Part shown: piece after piece, positions 46,675-57,514 of the stretch
How positions within the stretch are numbered: the first letter of the stretch is position 1
How the letters are laid out: every line of letters begins with the position of its first letter
Position numbers and translations under genes: made by a program
The notes under the pieces: generated by a model
Databases searched by the model: none
What the model saw: only the letters and a program-made list of their open reading frames with translations
What the model was told of the DNA's origin: nothing
Source: Pseudopithomyces maydicus
Lineage: Eukaryota > Ascomycota > Dothideomycetes > Pleosporales > Didymosphaeriaceae
Direction: 5' to 3'
Length of the DNA: 64,000 bases
Assembly: GCA_026873275.1 (NCBI GenBank)
Contig: JANTUC010000008.1
Location: forward strand, 1,860,001 to 1,924,000

Positions 46675-48407
46675 ATGGCGGCGCAGGCACGCAAGACACG
46701 GGTACTGAGCCGCCGCGAGATCGAGGGCCTGATCGCAGAGGGCCGCCAGATTGTCATTGTGGACAAGAAAGTGCTCAAGGTCGATGCATGGCTACCATAC
46801 CACCCGGGCGGCGACAAGTCAATTAGACACATGGTCGGCCGCGATGCTACCGACGAGGTTCAGCGGTCAGTCCCCGTGCGGTGAAAGTCCACGTACTTTG
46901 CTGACCCGCCCAATTCAGCTTCCACTCTCCCCAGACGCTCGAGCTCACCGAACGCTATCAAATCGGCCGTATCGAGGGACGCTGGCTCAACTTCGTGCCG
47001 CCCATACAGGGAGGGAAATTCAGGACCCGCGAGGAGCTGGACAAGATCTCCGAAGAGGAATATCTGGACTCGTGCTCTTCAGACCAAGATTCGACCAGCA
47101 CTGCGTCTTCGGGAACCCAAAGCCCCATTTTCGAACCCGCCGACCAGCCCGCCTCTAGTCTTCGCAAGCGCAATGTCGAGGCCTCTTCATCCGCATCATC
47201 AATTGAGCCAGATCAACCCTCCGCCCCTGCCAAGATGACCGTGCTAGACGCGCGGACGCAAGAAGAGCTGGATTTTGACAAGGCAAAATATCCTTCGTTG
47301 GACCTACAAACCCAGGACGACATCGTCCAGAAGTACCGAGCGCTACACGATCGCATAGAAGCAGAGGGCCTTTACAAGTGCAATTACTGGACCGGATACG
47401 GTATTGAATGCATCCGCTACGGCATCGCCCTCGCCCTTTTCATTCTTTGCTTACGAACGGGCTGGTACATCACCGCGGCCTTCCCACTCGGCTTTTTATG
47501 GCATCAGCTTGCATTCTTGGTCCACGATGCTGCGCACATGGGCGTCACCCACGATTTCTACATCGATTCCACTCTGGCCATGTTCGTAGCTAGTTACTGC
47601 GGTGGTCTCAGCGCTTCTTGGTGGAAGCGAAACCACAATGTCCACCATCTCGTGACGAACTCACCCGAGCACGACCCCGATATCGAGCACATGCCATTCT
47701 TCGCGGTTTCGCATCGCTTCTTCGACAACCTTGAATCCTCTTATTACGAATTTACGATGAAGTACGACGCATTCGCCAAATTTATGATCCTCATCCAGCA
47801 TTACACCTACTACCCTATCATGATGGTCGGGCGCTTCAATCTGTATAGACTAGGTTGGGTACACCTTCTGCTCGGCCAAGGACCGAAGAAAGGCCAAGCC
47901 TGGTGGTTCCGCTACTTCGAGCTCGTCGGACAAGTCTTCTTCTGGACCTGGTACGGCTACTTCGTCGTCTACAAGACCATCCCCGGCGCCTGGAACCGCT
48001 TCGCCTTCGTCATGATCTCCCACGCCATCACCGCCCCTCTCCACGTCCAGATCACCCTCTCCCACTTCGCAATGAGCACTTCGGACATGGGTGTCACCGA
48101 GTCGTTCCCCCAGAAGATGCTCAGAACAACCATGGACGTGGATTGTCCCCCCTGGTTGGATTTCTTCCACGGAGGCCTGCAGTTCCAGGCCATTCACCAT
48201 CTCTATCCTCGCATCCCGCGGCACAATCTGCGCCGCGCGCAAAAGTTGGTTCAGGCGTTCTGCGACGAGGTGGATATACCCTATGCTTTGTATGGATTTG
48301 TAGACGGGAACAAGGAGGTTATCGGCAAGATGGCAGACGTGGCGAGGCAAGCGGCTATCTTTGCGGAGTGCCAGAAGACTATTGCCAATGGCGAGATTGC
48401 GCATTGA
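46675..48407 (+). CDS. Delta-8 sphingolipid desaturase with N-terminal cytochrome b5
   Basis: An ER membrane enzyme that desaturates the sphingoid base at C8, a step towards fungal glucosylceramides. The start lies in AACCATGGC. The N-terminal cytochrome b5 domain has haem ligands in YHPGGDKSIR (about residue 43) and RFHSP, the latter rebuilt across a 53-bp intron (46866-46918). A Ser-rich, probably disordered linker (about 100-170) precedes the membrane desaturase. The three His boxes are HDAAHMG (about 266), HNVHH (about 303) and QFQAIHH (about 485), where the Gln in the third box is typical of front-end and delta-8 enzymes. Exons are 46675-46865 and 46919-48407, giving 559 residues with an intact frame. 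A delta-6-like front-end substrate is possible but less likely in ascomycetes. Confidence 0.92.
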
Positions 48408-49007
48408 TTGCGCGGCTTGCATTTACCGGGGTTATTGGTGTTTATCGGATAGATATTAGCGATTTAGAACGAATGATTACATGTCTTCTATTGAGAGACT
48501 CGGTATATACAGTCGTTGGCTGATTATGCGGTGTTGTTTTTAACCCTTTCTTTTCTTGCTATTTCACTGTTTGGAACTTTTGTACTCCAATGAAAATTTG
48601 TGAAGTCGTAGAATTGAATTTGGTAGGTTTGAAGATTCATATGGCTCTTACATCTGGTGCCCTACAGGCTAATTTTCCTAATTTTCTTCTGCTCAAGTAG
48701 AAACTCTAACCTGGATTCTTCTCTACATGCCACAAATCAATATAACGCGAATGGTAGTCACCATACCTCGAACTTCAACTTGAATTATCTCTCCTTCCTG
48801 CCCTCCACATTGAACGTGAAGCCACAGATCATCACACGCGGACCAAAGTCACTACTATTCCATCCTCATGCTCCATTCCATTCACACGCCCACTCTCCAT
48901 ATAGATCCCTCAAGATCCCCCAACATTCAACACCCAATCCAACCGCCAACTTCCGCATAGAAATTCTCTCCACACAATCAACCCGCCACATCAACAACCA
49001 CGCAGCA
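48408..49007. other. Intergenic
   Basis: 3' region of the desaturase and a C/A-rich leader before the next frame. No other feature supported. Confidence 0.45.
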
Positions 49008-49442
49008 ATGCAATCCCAACCTCAACCCCAACCTCCACACCTCAACCCCCTCCCCACATATGCCTCCTCGCCACCCAACACCGCCACTCCCTCTCCCTCT
49101 CCCCTCCCAACCCCACACCCCCACCCCCTCCCCCTCTCCCCAAACACAAACCCCTCCCATCGTGCCCTCGAATCAACAATCATATCCCGCCTCCTCGCCG
49201 GCCACTCCATCCCCGCCATATCCGCCTTCCTCCAGACATCCGCCGTGCACGTCCCCGCGCTGCGGGCGGGGCTGCGCGCCATGCGCCACGCGGGGCTGCT
49301 CGGCGAGGAGGGGCTGGAGAGGTGGCTTGTGGGGAGGATAGCTGGGTGGGAAGGGAAGGGAGAGGGAGAGGGAGGGCCTGGGCGTGGGAGAGGGAGGTGC
49401 TTGGGGAGGGGGAGTGGAGGGGTTGGCGTGGGGGTTGCATGA
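49008..49442 (+). CDS. Hypothetical Pro-rich protein with a predicted helical segment
   Basis: An intronless frame of 144 residues. The first 50 residues are Pro/Ser/Thr low complexity. Residues 53-110 form a well-behaved amphipathic segment (ALESTIISRLLAGHSIPAIS, then FLQTSAVHVPALRAGLRAM) reminiscent of a helix-turn-helix. The C-terminus is a Gly/Arg/Glu-rich repeat produced by a purine-rich tract. I do not recognise a family. The middle segment argues for a real gene, but both ends are compositionally biased and the true C-terminus may differ. The start is chosen at the first ATG of the A-rich leader context CAGCAATGC. Confidence 0.4.
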   Translation: MQSQPQPQPPHLNPLPTYASSPPNTATPSPSPLPTPHPHPLPLSPNTNPSHRALESTIISRLLAGHSIPAISAFLQTSAVHVPALRAGLRAMRHAGLLGEEGLERWLVGRIAGWEGKGEGEGGPGRGRGRCLGRGSGGVGVGVA

Positions 49443-50418
49443 GGGGGTGGGGAGGAGGGGGAGGGAGGCAGAGGAGGGGGAGGAGGTTTGTGTGCATGGG
49501 TGGGGGACGGGGAGGAGGGGGAAGGGGAAAGAGAGGGGGAAGAAAGAGAGGGGGAGGAGAAGGGGAGGAGGGGGTTGAGCATGGATGTTGAAGGGAAACA
49601 TTCGAAGGGTTTTCATGAACGGAAGAATGCTGCTACTGTGTTTCTTGCTTTCTTGCTGGAAAGATCCAGCATATTGTTCAGAGTCTGGGCCGTTAGATTT
49701 GTGTGCGAGAGATCATGGGTATTGGAGATTAGGGAGAGGACGGGGTGGGGGGGGGGTGGTAGGTTCGGTGTGGGGGGATCGATGCTTGGATAAGTACGAG
49801 ATTTCGTGTGTGATGTTGTTTGATAATAGTAATGTTCTAGCTTTGTTCTGGAAGAAGGAGAATTTGCTTTAGAATGTGGCGAAAATATCTATGTAGTATT
49901 TTCTATACGATTTGTATGGTCTTTGAAACAACAACTTTTTTTACATACACTATACCTTTTTATAACGCTGCTCGTTATTCTCTACCACGAGAGGGGACGG
50001 CAGCCTTTTTCTTAAAAACCGGTGAGCTACTCTGCTGCTACCTTTTCAAAGGACCCAATAACTTAAACACATACACTACTATAAATCGTATTCGAGGACA
50101 CCAATCGATTCAATATCAGCGATGAGTGGAAAACAAAATATAGATGACCGTGGGTACATTTTATTAACTAAGGTGCTGCGCTCAAATTGGTCGGCACATT
50201 AGGCACGACAAATAAAGAAATCCTAAACTGTGTCAAAGATATAGTTACACTTTACTAGGGAGATATCACTGACACGGATGTCACTGAGACATTAGCCAAA
50301 ATGGTTTAGCGTCAAGGCGAGCTGGACTCGTATCCGAAAAGTCTCAGCCTTCTCTGCTGCCTCAATAACATCCACATACTAAATTCATACATGAACAGTT
50401 TGGAAGTCCTCTTTTACA
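49443..50418. other. Purine-rich then AT-rich intergenic
   Basis: Begins with a strongly G-rich tract (49440-49580), then becomes AT-rich and carries one inverted copy of the dispersed repeat. This marks the left edge of the NLR island. No gene supported. Confidence 0.5.
49985..50052 (-). repeat. Dispersed repeat, inverted copy F
   Basis: The reverse complement reads CTTTGAAAAGGTAGCAGCAG, AGTAGCTCACCGG and GCTGCCGTCCCCTCTCGTGG, corresponding to the copies in the 23-26.5 kb island. Confidence 0.6.
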
Positions 50419-53086
50419 ATGTCAGAAGCAGTGAATGGACTTGTAGGTCTTGCAGCGTCAGTCGTGACCTTCCTCGACGCAAGCTCCAAGATTCTCACGC
50501 TCCTTCATGAGTGCAAGGTTTCATCCAATAGCAACCGCTTTGAACGCCTCGAGCTTCAGCTGCCACTTGTATCCGAGACCTTCAAGAGTTTGCAGAAAGA
50601 TATCAAAGATGGAAAAATCGATGGCCCTGCTGCTGATGCTCTCAAAGCTGCGACTGAAGGCTGTCTTCGTCAGGCCCTGGTCATTCAAGAACATTTGACA
50701 AGTGCTGTCAAGAGAACCACTCGCTCAAAAATGAAGTTGGTCTTCGGGGCGATGAAGAGAGTCTAAGAAGATAAGAAGGTCGTAGATGCGTGGAGAATCC
50801 TAGAAACCTACCAGGCGACCATCTCGGTTTACCTTGCTCGAGCACTTCAAATTGGGGAAAACTCAAGCTCAAAAGCAGCTTCAAAAATATCATGTCCTTC
50901 AATGTACCTTCCAATCGAGTTCGCGGTTTTGTTGGACGCCAGAACTTGCTTGGAGAACTGAAAGCCACATTGTATTGCAGCCTAGCTAGCGGTAGCCGAG
51001 TAGCTGTAATCCACGATAAGTGTGCAATGGTCAAGATGGCCTGGATTCATGGGAAATCAAGCTGAAACCTTTAGGTATGGGTGGGCAGGACAAAACCCAA
51101 GTTGCTCTTGAATTCTGTCACATGTCCATGCTTGATGCAGCATTCGAATACATTTATTGGATTGACTGCTCGACGAGTGATGCCCTCATACTGGACATCG
51201 AAAAACTAGCGAAAGAGCTCACGGCTGGAAAAGCGCAATTTCCGGATATCGAGACTACAATAAAATATGTGCAACACACTCTTGCCAAGTCCACATTCTT
51301 ATGATTGCTAGTGTTTGATAACCTCGACGACCCGAAGATCATCCAAAAGATGAACCAGTATGCACCTGAAACTATTTCGAACGGATCCATACTATACACA
51401 AGTCGGCATGCAGATGATGCAAGGCTTGGAACTCCTTTTCACCCCGAGGGATTATTGGAGGACGAGGCTGTTCAGTTGCTACTATCACACTCGCACGTAG
51501 ATATGAATGAGGCAAACAAAAAACGGGCCATTGATATTGTGAAAGCACTTGGCTTTCTACCGTTGGCTATCGACCAAGCTAATTCTTACATTCATTCGAG
51601 ACGGCTCCTCTTGGAAGACTTTCTCCCAACATATTCGAATCGAAAGAAAACGGTGCTTAGACATACACCCAAGGTCTGGGAGTACAAAAGACAAGGAAAA
51701 GAAATTGACAACATATCTACAAATGCTTTCACAACTTGGGAGCTGTCTCTGACTTTGTTGCTCGAAGAACCGCATGGAGAAAACATCGCCCATTTGCTCA
51801 CACTCTGCGCATTCTACGACAACCAAAGTCTTCATAGTGACTTGTTCAGTGCATATGTAGAATCAGCCAGAGGCTCTCCTAGTTGGACGAGCTGTGTGTG
51901 CACCAAAGCGAAGTGGGATGGATTCAAATTTCAAGACATCGTTGCTGATCTGCTTTCGCTTTCTCTGATACAAGGAATGAATTTCTCACGGGGGAGGGTA
52001 TACTTCACGCTTCATCCCCTCGTTAGGGACTGGATCTTGCTAAGAACACTCCTCCCGCAGTACGACAATTATGCTTGCGAGGCCATTTTAGCATTGGGCC
52101 TGAATCTGGATCAGACTGACCTTGACAATATATCTCTATCTACCAGAAGGCGTATGATCTCCAATTTGGATAGCTGTATTGAAAATTCTGAACACATCTG
52201 CGCCAAATTGAGCGAATCAAGCTTGGAAGATATATGGTTATCACTGGAATGGTTCGCGAATTATTATCTGAAATCTGGAAAGCTTGAACAAGCCAAGAAT
52301 ATCTATGAACTCTTGACAAGATCAAATGTACCCATCTCATACCGACAAGGCTCCGCATCTTTGAATCTTGCTGTTACATACGAGCATCTTGGATTGTACG
52401 AGAAAGCAAAATCTCTATATGAGATGGCTGTGGGCCAGAGGGAGCAACTACTGGGAAAAGATCACATTGACACGCAATGGGCACTATACGGGCTAGCTTG
52501 CATACAGTATCGCCTGAAGAACTACCAGATTGCGTTAGATATCCTTGAATCTATCGTAAAATCACCCACTCTTCAGCACGCCGATAAACGAGAAGACCTT
52601 GTGAAGGTATTCGGTCAGTTAGGGAATGTGTATCGCTGCGGAAAATTGCGTGATCTTGCCAGAAGATGTTACGAAGTTGCTCTAGTGCAACAAGTTAGAT
52701 CCCTTGGTCCGCGTCATCAGACTACCTTGATCACTTTGGAGGGCCTAGCTATTGTTTACAGAAACGAAGAGCGTGTAGACGAAGCAAACACTCTCTACGC
52801 ACGTATTCTGTTCGATCTTGAGAAGAGCCTCGGCTGGGAACACCCGCGTACCTTGCGCTTGGCGTGTAATTACGGCATCGGACTGATTCATGGAGGGAAG
52901 CACGATGATGGAGTAAAGCTCCTGGAGAAGGCAACAGAAGGGTTCGAAAAACTGCTCGGTCATGCTCATCCAGATGCGCTGTGGAGTAGGAGCCATCTTT
53001 CCGATGCGTTAATGATCCGCGAAAATACATTCAACCGTGACATTTTTCATTTTGGGTCCAAAGTGCAGCTTCATATATGCACATGA
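50419..53086 (+). pseudogene. Decayed fungal NLR: SesA-like N-domain, NB-ARC, TPR
   Basis: A STAND/NLR-type allorecognition or immune receptor relic. The N-terminal helical domain (EAVNGLVGLAASVVTFLDAS) resembles SesA-type fungal NLR N-domains. It stops at TAA 50764-50766, although similarity-like coding continues (EDKKVVDAWRILETY). The frame then changes before 50890, where NRVRGFVGRQNLLGELK introduces the NB-ARC domain. An expected 59-bp intron (51016-51074) has donor ATAAGT instead of GTAAGT. Splicing it would give VIHGMGGQDKTQVALEF, a P-loop with Asp (51089-51091) in place of the usual Gly. TGA at 51302-51304 interrupts just before LLVFDNLDDPK (Walker B), where Trp is expected. The rest to 53086 is open: GSILYTSRH, GFLPLAIDQANSYI, HPLVRDWI, then kinesin-light-chain-like TPRs (ALYGLACIQYRLKNYQIALD and others). 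Confidence 0.8.
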
Positions 53087-54556
53087 AGACTACACGGTTG
53101 AAAGGTTTACTGAAGGATGTCACGTCAACGACTGAATCGCAAAACTCGAACCAACAGACTGATTCTGGTAGCCATGAGATACCAGAACCTACATCGGAGG
53201 AAATCTGGCGTAAGGTTTGGGATAGGAAAGGAATTTTGGCGAAGCCTGAACCCGAATGGAAAGAGCTCAATGCAGTCTTCCATTTCACGGGAGCACGTGC
53301 TATACAAGCAGCTGCAGTCTACAGAGAACCTCCCCCGAATGATTATCCTGTGCTAGACCAGAACAGAGGAAAAGCGGAAATGATTCAACATATTTGTACC
53401 ATTATAGGCCATACACAAGCGGATCTTCTAGTGACACTGGAACACCAATATGGCTTAGGACCCAATAAGTTTGATCAACGTGGTGAGACGCAACAGCACC
53501 GGGTAGCTAAATCTGGTGATCTGGATTCATTGAAGACACTGCTTGCACATGAAACCATCGAAGCCGATATCCAGTCCAGCCGCCGCTGCATGACACCCCT
53601 AATGGTGGCCTGCCGTGATGGGCACAAACAAGTAGTGGTTGAATTGCTTGCACATGATCCTCCAGCGAATCCGGCAGCGCTTGATGACGACCAACACAGC
53701 GTTCTGATGTATGCCGTGGATAGACATTCCGGATCCTGCCCCAGCAAGCGTGATCCGGACACTCATGAAATTGTCAAGCTTCTCCTGGACACCGGAAAAG
53801 TGGATGTGAACTTTATTCAGCCTTCGCCATCGGCATTTTATGCTGATACCGCCCTTGGCGCCGCTTCGAGTCGTGGGGACATCGCCAGTGTGAATATCAT
53901 GTTAGAGCATGGCGCACGCCGCACGGGATGATGTTAGGTCACCAGGAAGAAGGGAAACGGCGCTCTTGTGGGCACTACAACATGATCATGAGGAGATTGC
54001 TCGTCTGCTGATTAACAAAGCTGGAAGCGATGTGAGAGCTGTTACTGACAAAGGCTTTACCGCGCTCCATTTCACGAAGAGTGCTGAAATGTGTCGCATG
54101 TTACTCAAGCTTGGTGCTGGGGAAGACGGCAATCTCAACATCGCGACATCGAATCGTAAGGAGACCCCGTTGCATGCAGCCGCGACACAAGATGACGAGC
54201 ATATCGCGCGAGTCTTAGTCGAAGCTGGAGCGGACAGAAGGGCAAAAAACACCGATGGATGCACGCCATTTTTGCTCGCTGTACGAAGATCGAAGTTCAA
54301 GGTAGTGAAGATATTGTTGCAATTTGGGAACGAAATGATTGACGAGCCAGGGCTGGATGAGGAGACGGCATTGCAGTTAACATTCTTGCGTCATGATGTG
54401 GCGACATTGCGTATTTTGCTTGAAGCTGGTGCGGTTCCTCCAACAATGGACAAAGATTCGCTACTCCAACTGGAAAATGAAAATCGAGAGGTGGTCAGCG
54501 AAAAGAAGAAGCAGATGTTGGATTTGTTTACGCAATTCCAAAAGAACAGGCAATGA
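53077..54556 (+). pseudogene. Ankyrin-repeat C-terminal region, frame-broken
   Basis: Two overlapping frames (53077-53931 and about 53925-54556) together encode about six ankyrin repeats. They include MTPLMVACRDGHKQVVVELL, TALGAASSRGDIASVNIMLE, TALLWALQHDHEEIARLLI, TPLHAAATQDDEHIARVLVE and TPFLLAVRRSKFKVVKILL. The frame change is at about 53925 (CGCACGGGATGATG). The block begins a few bases before the TPR frame ends, so it is either the C-terminal part of the same NLR, joined by a lost intron or a frameshift, or a separate downstream gene. Ankyrin C-termini are common in fungal NLRs. The N-terminal part (GSHEIPEPTSEEIWRKVWD) is not recognised. Confidence 0.65.
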
Positions 54557-54965
54557 GCACTGTAAGCCCTTGGTATTCTCCAGACCTACAGTAGTTATGT
54601 TATTTCACCATCTTTATTTATTCAGCTACTCTGCTGCTTCTTTTTCAACACTCAAACATGTTATTTCACAGTTGTTGTTTCCAAGTGCTGAAAAAGCTAG
54701 GGAACACGATCCCTTTGCCTTGCTCTTAACCAAACTTCTGCTGAGCCTTGTGATATTTAATCGAGCCCAGTTAGTGGCAACGGAAGATCACGAGAAGTAT
54801 CATCAATGTTACAACTAGGAGTAACCACGAAGAGGCTAACCTACAAGATCGGATATATTCATACAAGTAACCGTACCATGGTAATGGAACCGCTCAACCC
54901 AAGTTTGACTCGAACTAAAGAAAAAGGTATAAGACAAGAAAAAACCAGAACTGACCAACCTTCAT
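54557..54965. other. Intergenic with repeat fragment
   Basis: Contains a fragment of the dispersed repeat and the 3' end of the CAP59-type gene. No gene supported. Confidence 0.5.
54622..54660 (-). repeat. Dispersed repeat, partial inverted copy G
   Basis: The reverse complement reads TGTTTGAGTGTTGAAAAAGA then AGCAGCAGAGTAGCTGAA, the left end of the repeat family. With copy F it flanks the NLR relic. Confidence 0.55.
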
Positions 54966-56452
54966 TCATTCGTTATCATCTTCAACGAGCCCCTGGTTCC
55001 ACGGGACCCACGTGTCCTTGTCTTCCCATGTAGGCTTGCACTTCACCTTTTCCGGTGGCTCTGTCTTCCATGTAATCTTTTCCACGTCGCTCTGGCACAA
55101 GTGGTCTGACACGCCACCCCGTTCTCTCCGCACTATCTCAAAGTGATCGTAGGAATACGCCGTATTGATGCTCGGCACAACAGCAGTGCGTCCGAATCCA
55201 TTGAGCCACAGGTCTTTAGCCAACAGCGTTGGTTCTCCCTGGAAGCACTCTTTCTGATCATACTCCACGCCGCGGAACCGGATTGACCCATCCATGAAGG
55301 GCCCTGCTGCTAGTGCGACAATGCCATTCCAGCATGCGTACACCTGAACCGGTTGGAAGTCCCGGAAGCGCTTACTCGTAGGCTTGTCATCCCAGAACGC
55401 GACGTCTGAGAACTTCTCGTTGTTCTTGGAGCGCGCTCGCGCGCCATCCCACCATCCCTTGTAGAAAGAGTTGCCAGTCATTGACCGCGCTACCCATCCA
55501 TCGTAGAACCGTGCCTGGCCCCCGGTCCCAGGTTATGATCCATTCCGCACGTCATGTATGCGCCTTGTGCGAACTGCTGGTGTACCAGTTCCAAGACGTC
55601 CTCCGTACATAGATATATATCGTTCGAAAAGATGATCGTGGTGTTCGGGGCGTATGACTTCGGCTGCTCATAGATGTCGCGCAGTGCGAGGTTGCGCAGT
55701 TCGGCGAGGAGTACGATGCGGTCGCCGTTCATCTGTGGGTGGATGTCGGAGTTCTGTAGAAAGTAGCGCACACCAAGCTTCTCGAGCTCGGGACCTAAGG
55801 ATCTTAAGATCTCGTAAGTACCGTCGGTGGAACGACCCTCCACTATCGACAGGACACAGTTGTGAGGCCCGAGGAATTTCATCGCCTCGATAAGACTGCC
55901 GAGGAGTTGTGGTAGGACATCGGCAATTTGATGCAGATCAAGCGCGAAGAAGTATCTGGGAAGAACGGCTCCATCAGCTGTCAAGTGCGGTTTGCGGAGG
56001 TAAGCGTATCGCTTCTTGCTCACAGCAGTGAGCGACAGGCAGTCGAACCTGCGAAAGCGTTGGTTGTTTGGATCCAGAATAGCCGCTACATATTTCTGCG
56101 CATCACGAAGACGTTTCTTGTCACCTCTCCTCGGTGGCAGTATGGGCGTAGGTGACTGCTCTGTCTTGTTCCATTTCTGTGAGAAGTCGTCCGGGAAATA
56201 ATTTCCCGTCTCATTCGAGTGAGCAGATGAGGGGCACCACTCTTTTGGCTTTGATGGGTCTTGGGAACCAGGAAGGGGTAGGTTGAGGCCTTCGAGGGTT
56301 CGTCGGACGCCGTCGTGGTGTGTTGTGAGCAAGGAGAAGACAAGGAGAAAGGTGAAAACGCTAACAGCCAACAAGCCCAGGCGACTGAACGGGCGGTTTG
56401 ACACTACCAGTGGCAACAGTTTGTTTTGTCCACTGTGCAAGAGACGCAACAT
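54966..56452 (-). CDS. CAP59/CMT1-type mannosyltransferase
   Basis: A type II Golgi-type glycosyltransferase of the CAP59_mtransfer family (capsule-associated alpha-1,3-mannosyltransferases in Cryptococcus; ascomycete members probably act on wall or protein glycans). The start at 56452 is followed by a short cytosolic tail and a signal anchor at residues about 25-43 (LGLLAVSVFTFLLVFSLL). The luminal domain shows FFALDLHQIADVLPQLLGSL, VLSIVEGRSTDGTYEIL, IIFSNDIYLCTEDVLELV and CGMDHNL. The frame changes at the C5 run 55519-55523 (G5 on the coding strand). One more base joins NLGPGG to QARFYDGWVARSMTGNSFYK and gives 495 residues. The downstream part has PFMDGSIRFRG and ECFQGEPTLLAKDLW. It is divergent from an Anp1-family glycosyltransferase. 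Confidence 0.88.
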
Positions 56453-57514
56453 GGCTTAGTAAAGCAAGGATACCAGGAGCGGCAGAAGCGTCCAAAATAT
56501 AGCGGTAGAAGAGCAGACAATTCAAGACTGCCTGGACCAGACCCCTCTAGGCAAACGCGCCCTATTCCTGGATGGCGCATGCATGAGTTGAGCGAGACCC
56601 TGGATTGTGGGATTTGGGTCCATCCTAGTCATTCGTTGGCCGTTACGCACAGATGATTTGCGTCGCGGCCGATGCATCAAATAGCGCCCGGACAATACGC
56701 GGTGCCCAACTCTAGGTAGCTTGGGCAGCGTATTTTGGGTCTACGGTATGTACATACTACCGCGATCTGCGGCATATGGAGACAGGTTAGACCAGTGATC
56801 AGAAGTCACTTTAAGCATATGAGGCCATCCGTACGCCCTTGCGCCCAGGTACGCCCGAGTGGAGTTGTCGAATTGATCGTCGCCTTTACCAAACAGGTCA
56901 TAGTAACAGAAAAAACCGCCAAGCAAGGGGGCAGTTGACAGTGTTCTAGAACACCACAGGCACTCGAGCAATTAGCGCCGGAAAATGGTTGCGCCACCCA
57001 TGTGCTCCAATCACGAGATAATGTTATTGCGCAGACATGATGGTAGTAGCTCACCTAAGCTTAGTTTCAGCCTTGGATTGTCTTGTGCTGAAGAAGCATC
57101 AATCCTTCTTATCTGCAATTACGAGGCCCTCAAGGAACACGGGGGCGGCTGCGCCTCTAAGAACTCCAAATTCATCACCATGGCGCGGCACCGCGTACAA
57201 TTTCCAACCTCGGGGAGAACTAACTAACCGAGGTCGCGCGAGAGGCATTTTTGGCTTAAACTCTCTGTAGCTCGAAGCAATTGCCAAGATCTGCGGTGCT
57301 CATTTTGTAAGCAGTCAAATGCCGCGTTCATCAGTCTGTGCTTGCCCTGAAACCCACAACGGCGGCACTACATCAGATCCCTGAAGCCCTCCGCACCCTT
57401 CTCCCTTGCGCCTCTCGCGCTAGGGCTCCAGCATCGTTCTTCGCACCGACTTGATTGCGATCGTGATACTAAATCACATGCCAGTCCACTAGCCCTGACA
57501 TCGTTCGTGACAAG
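56453..57514. other. Divergent intergenic between two glycosyltransferase genes
   Basis: About 1.06 kb holding both promoters. Frames here are short and mutually overlapping, and none is supported as a gene. Confidence 0.45.

Noticed and set aside
50419..53086. Classical RIP (CpA to TpA) as the cause of NLR decay
   Set aside because: The clearest lesions (donor loss, P-loop, Trp to stop) are GG-to-GA changes, not the CpA context typical of RIP; only the TAA stop could fit.
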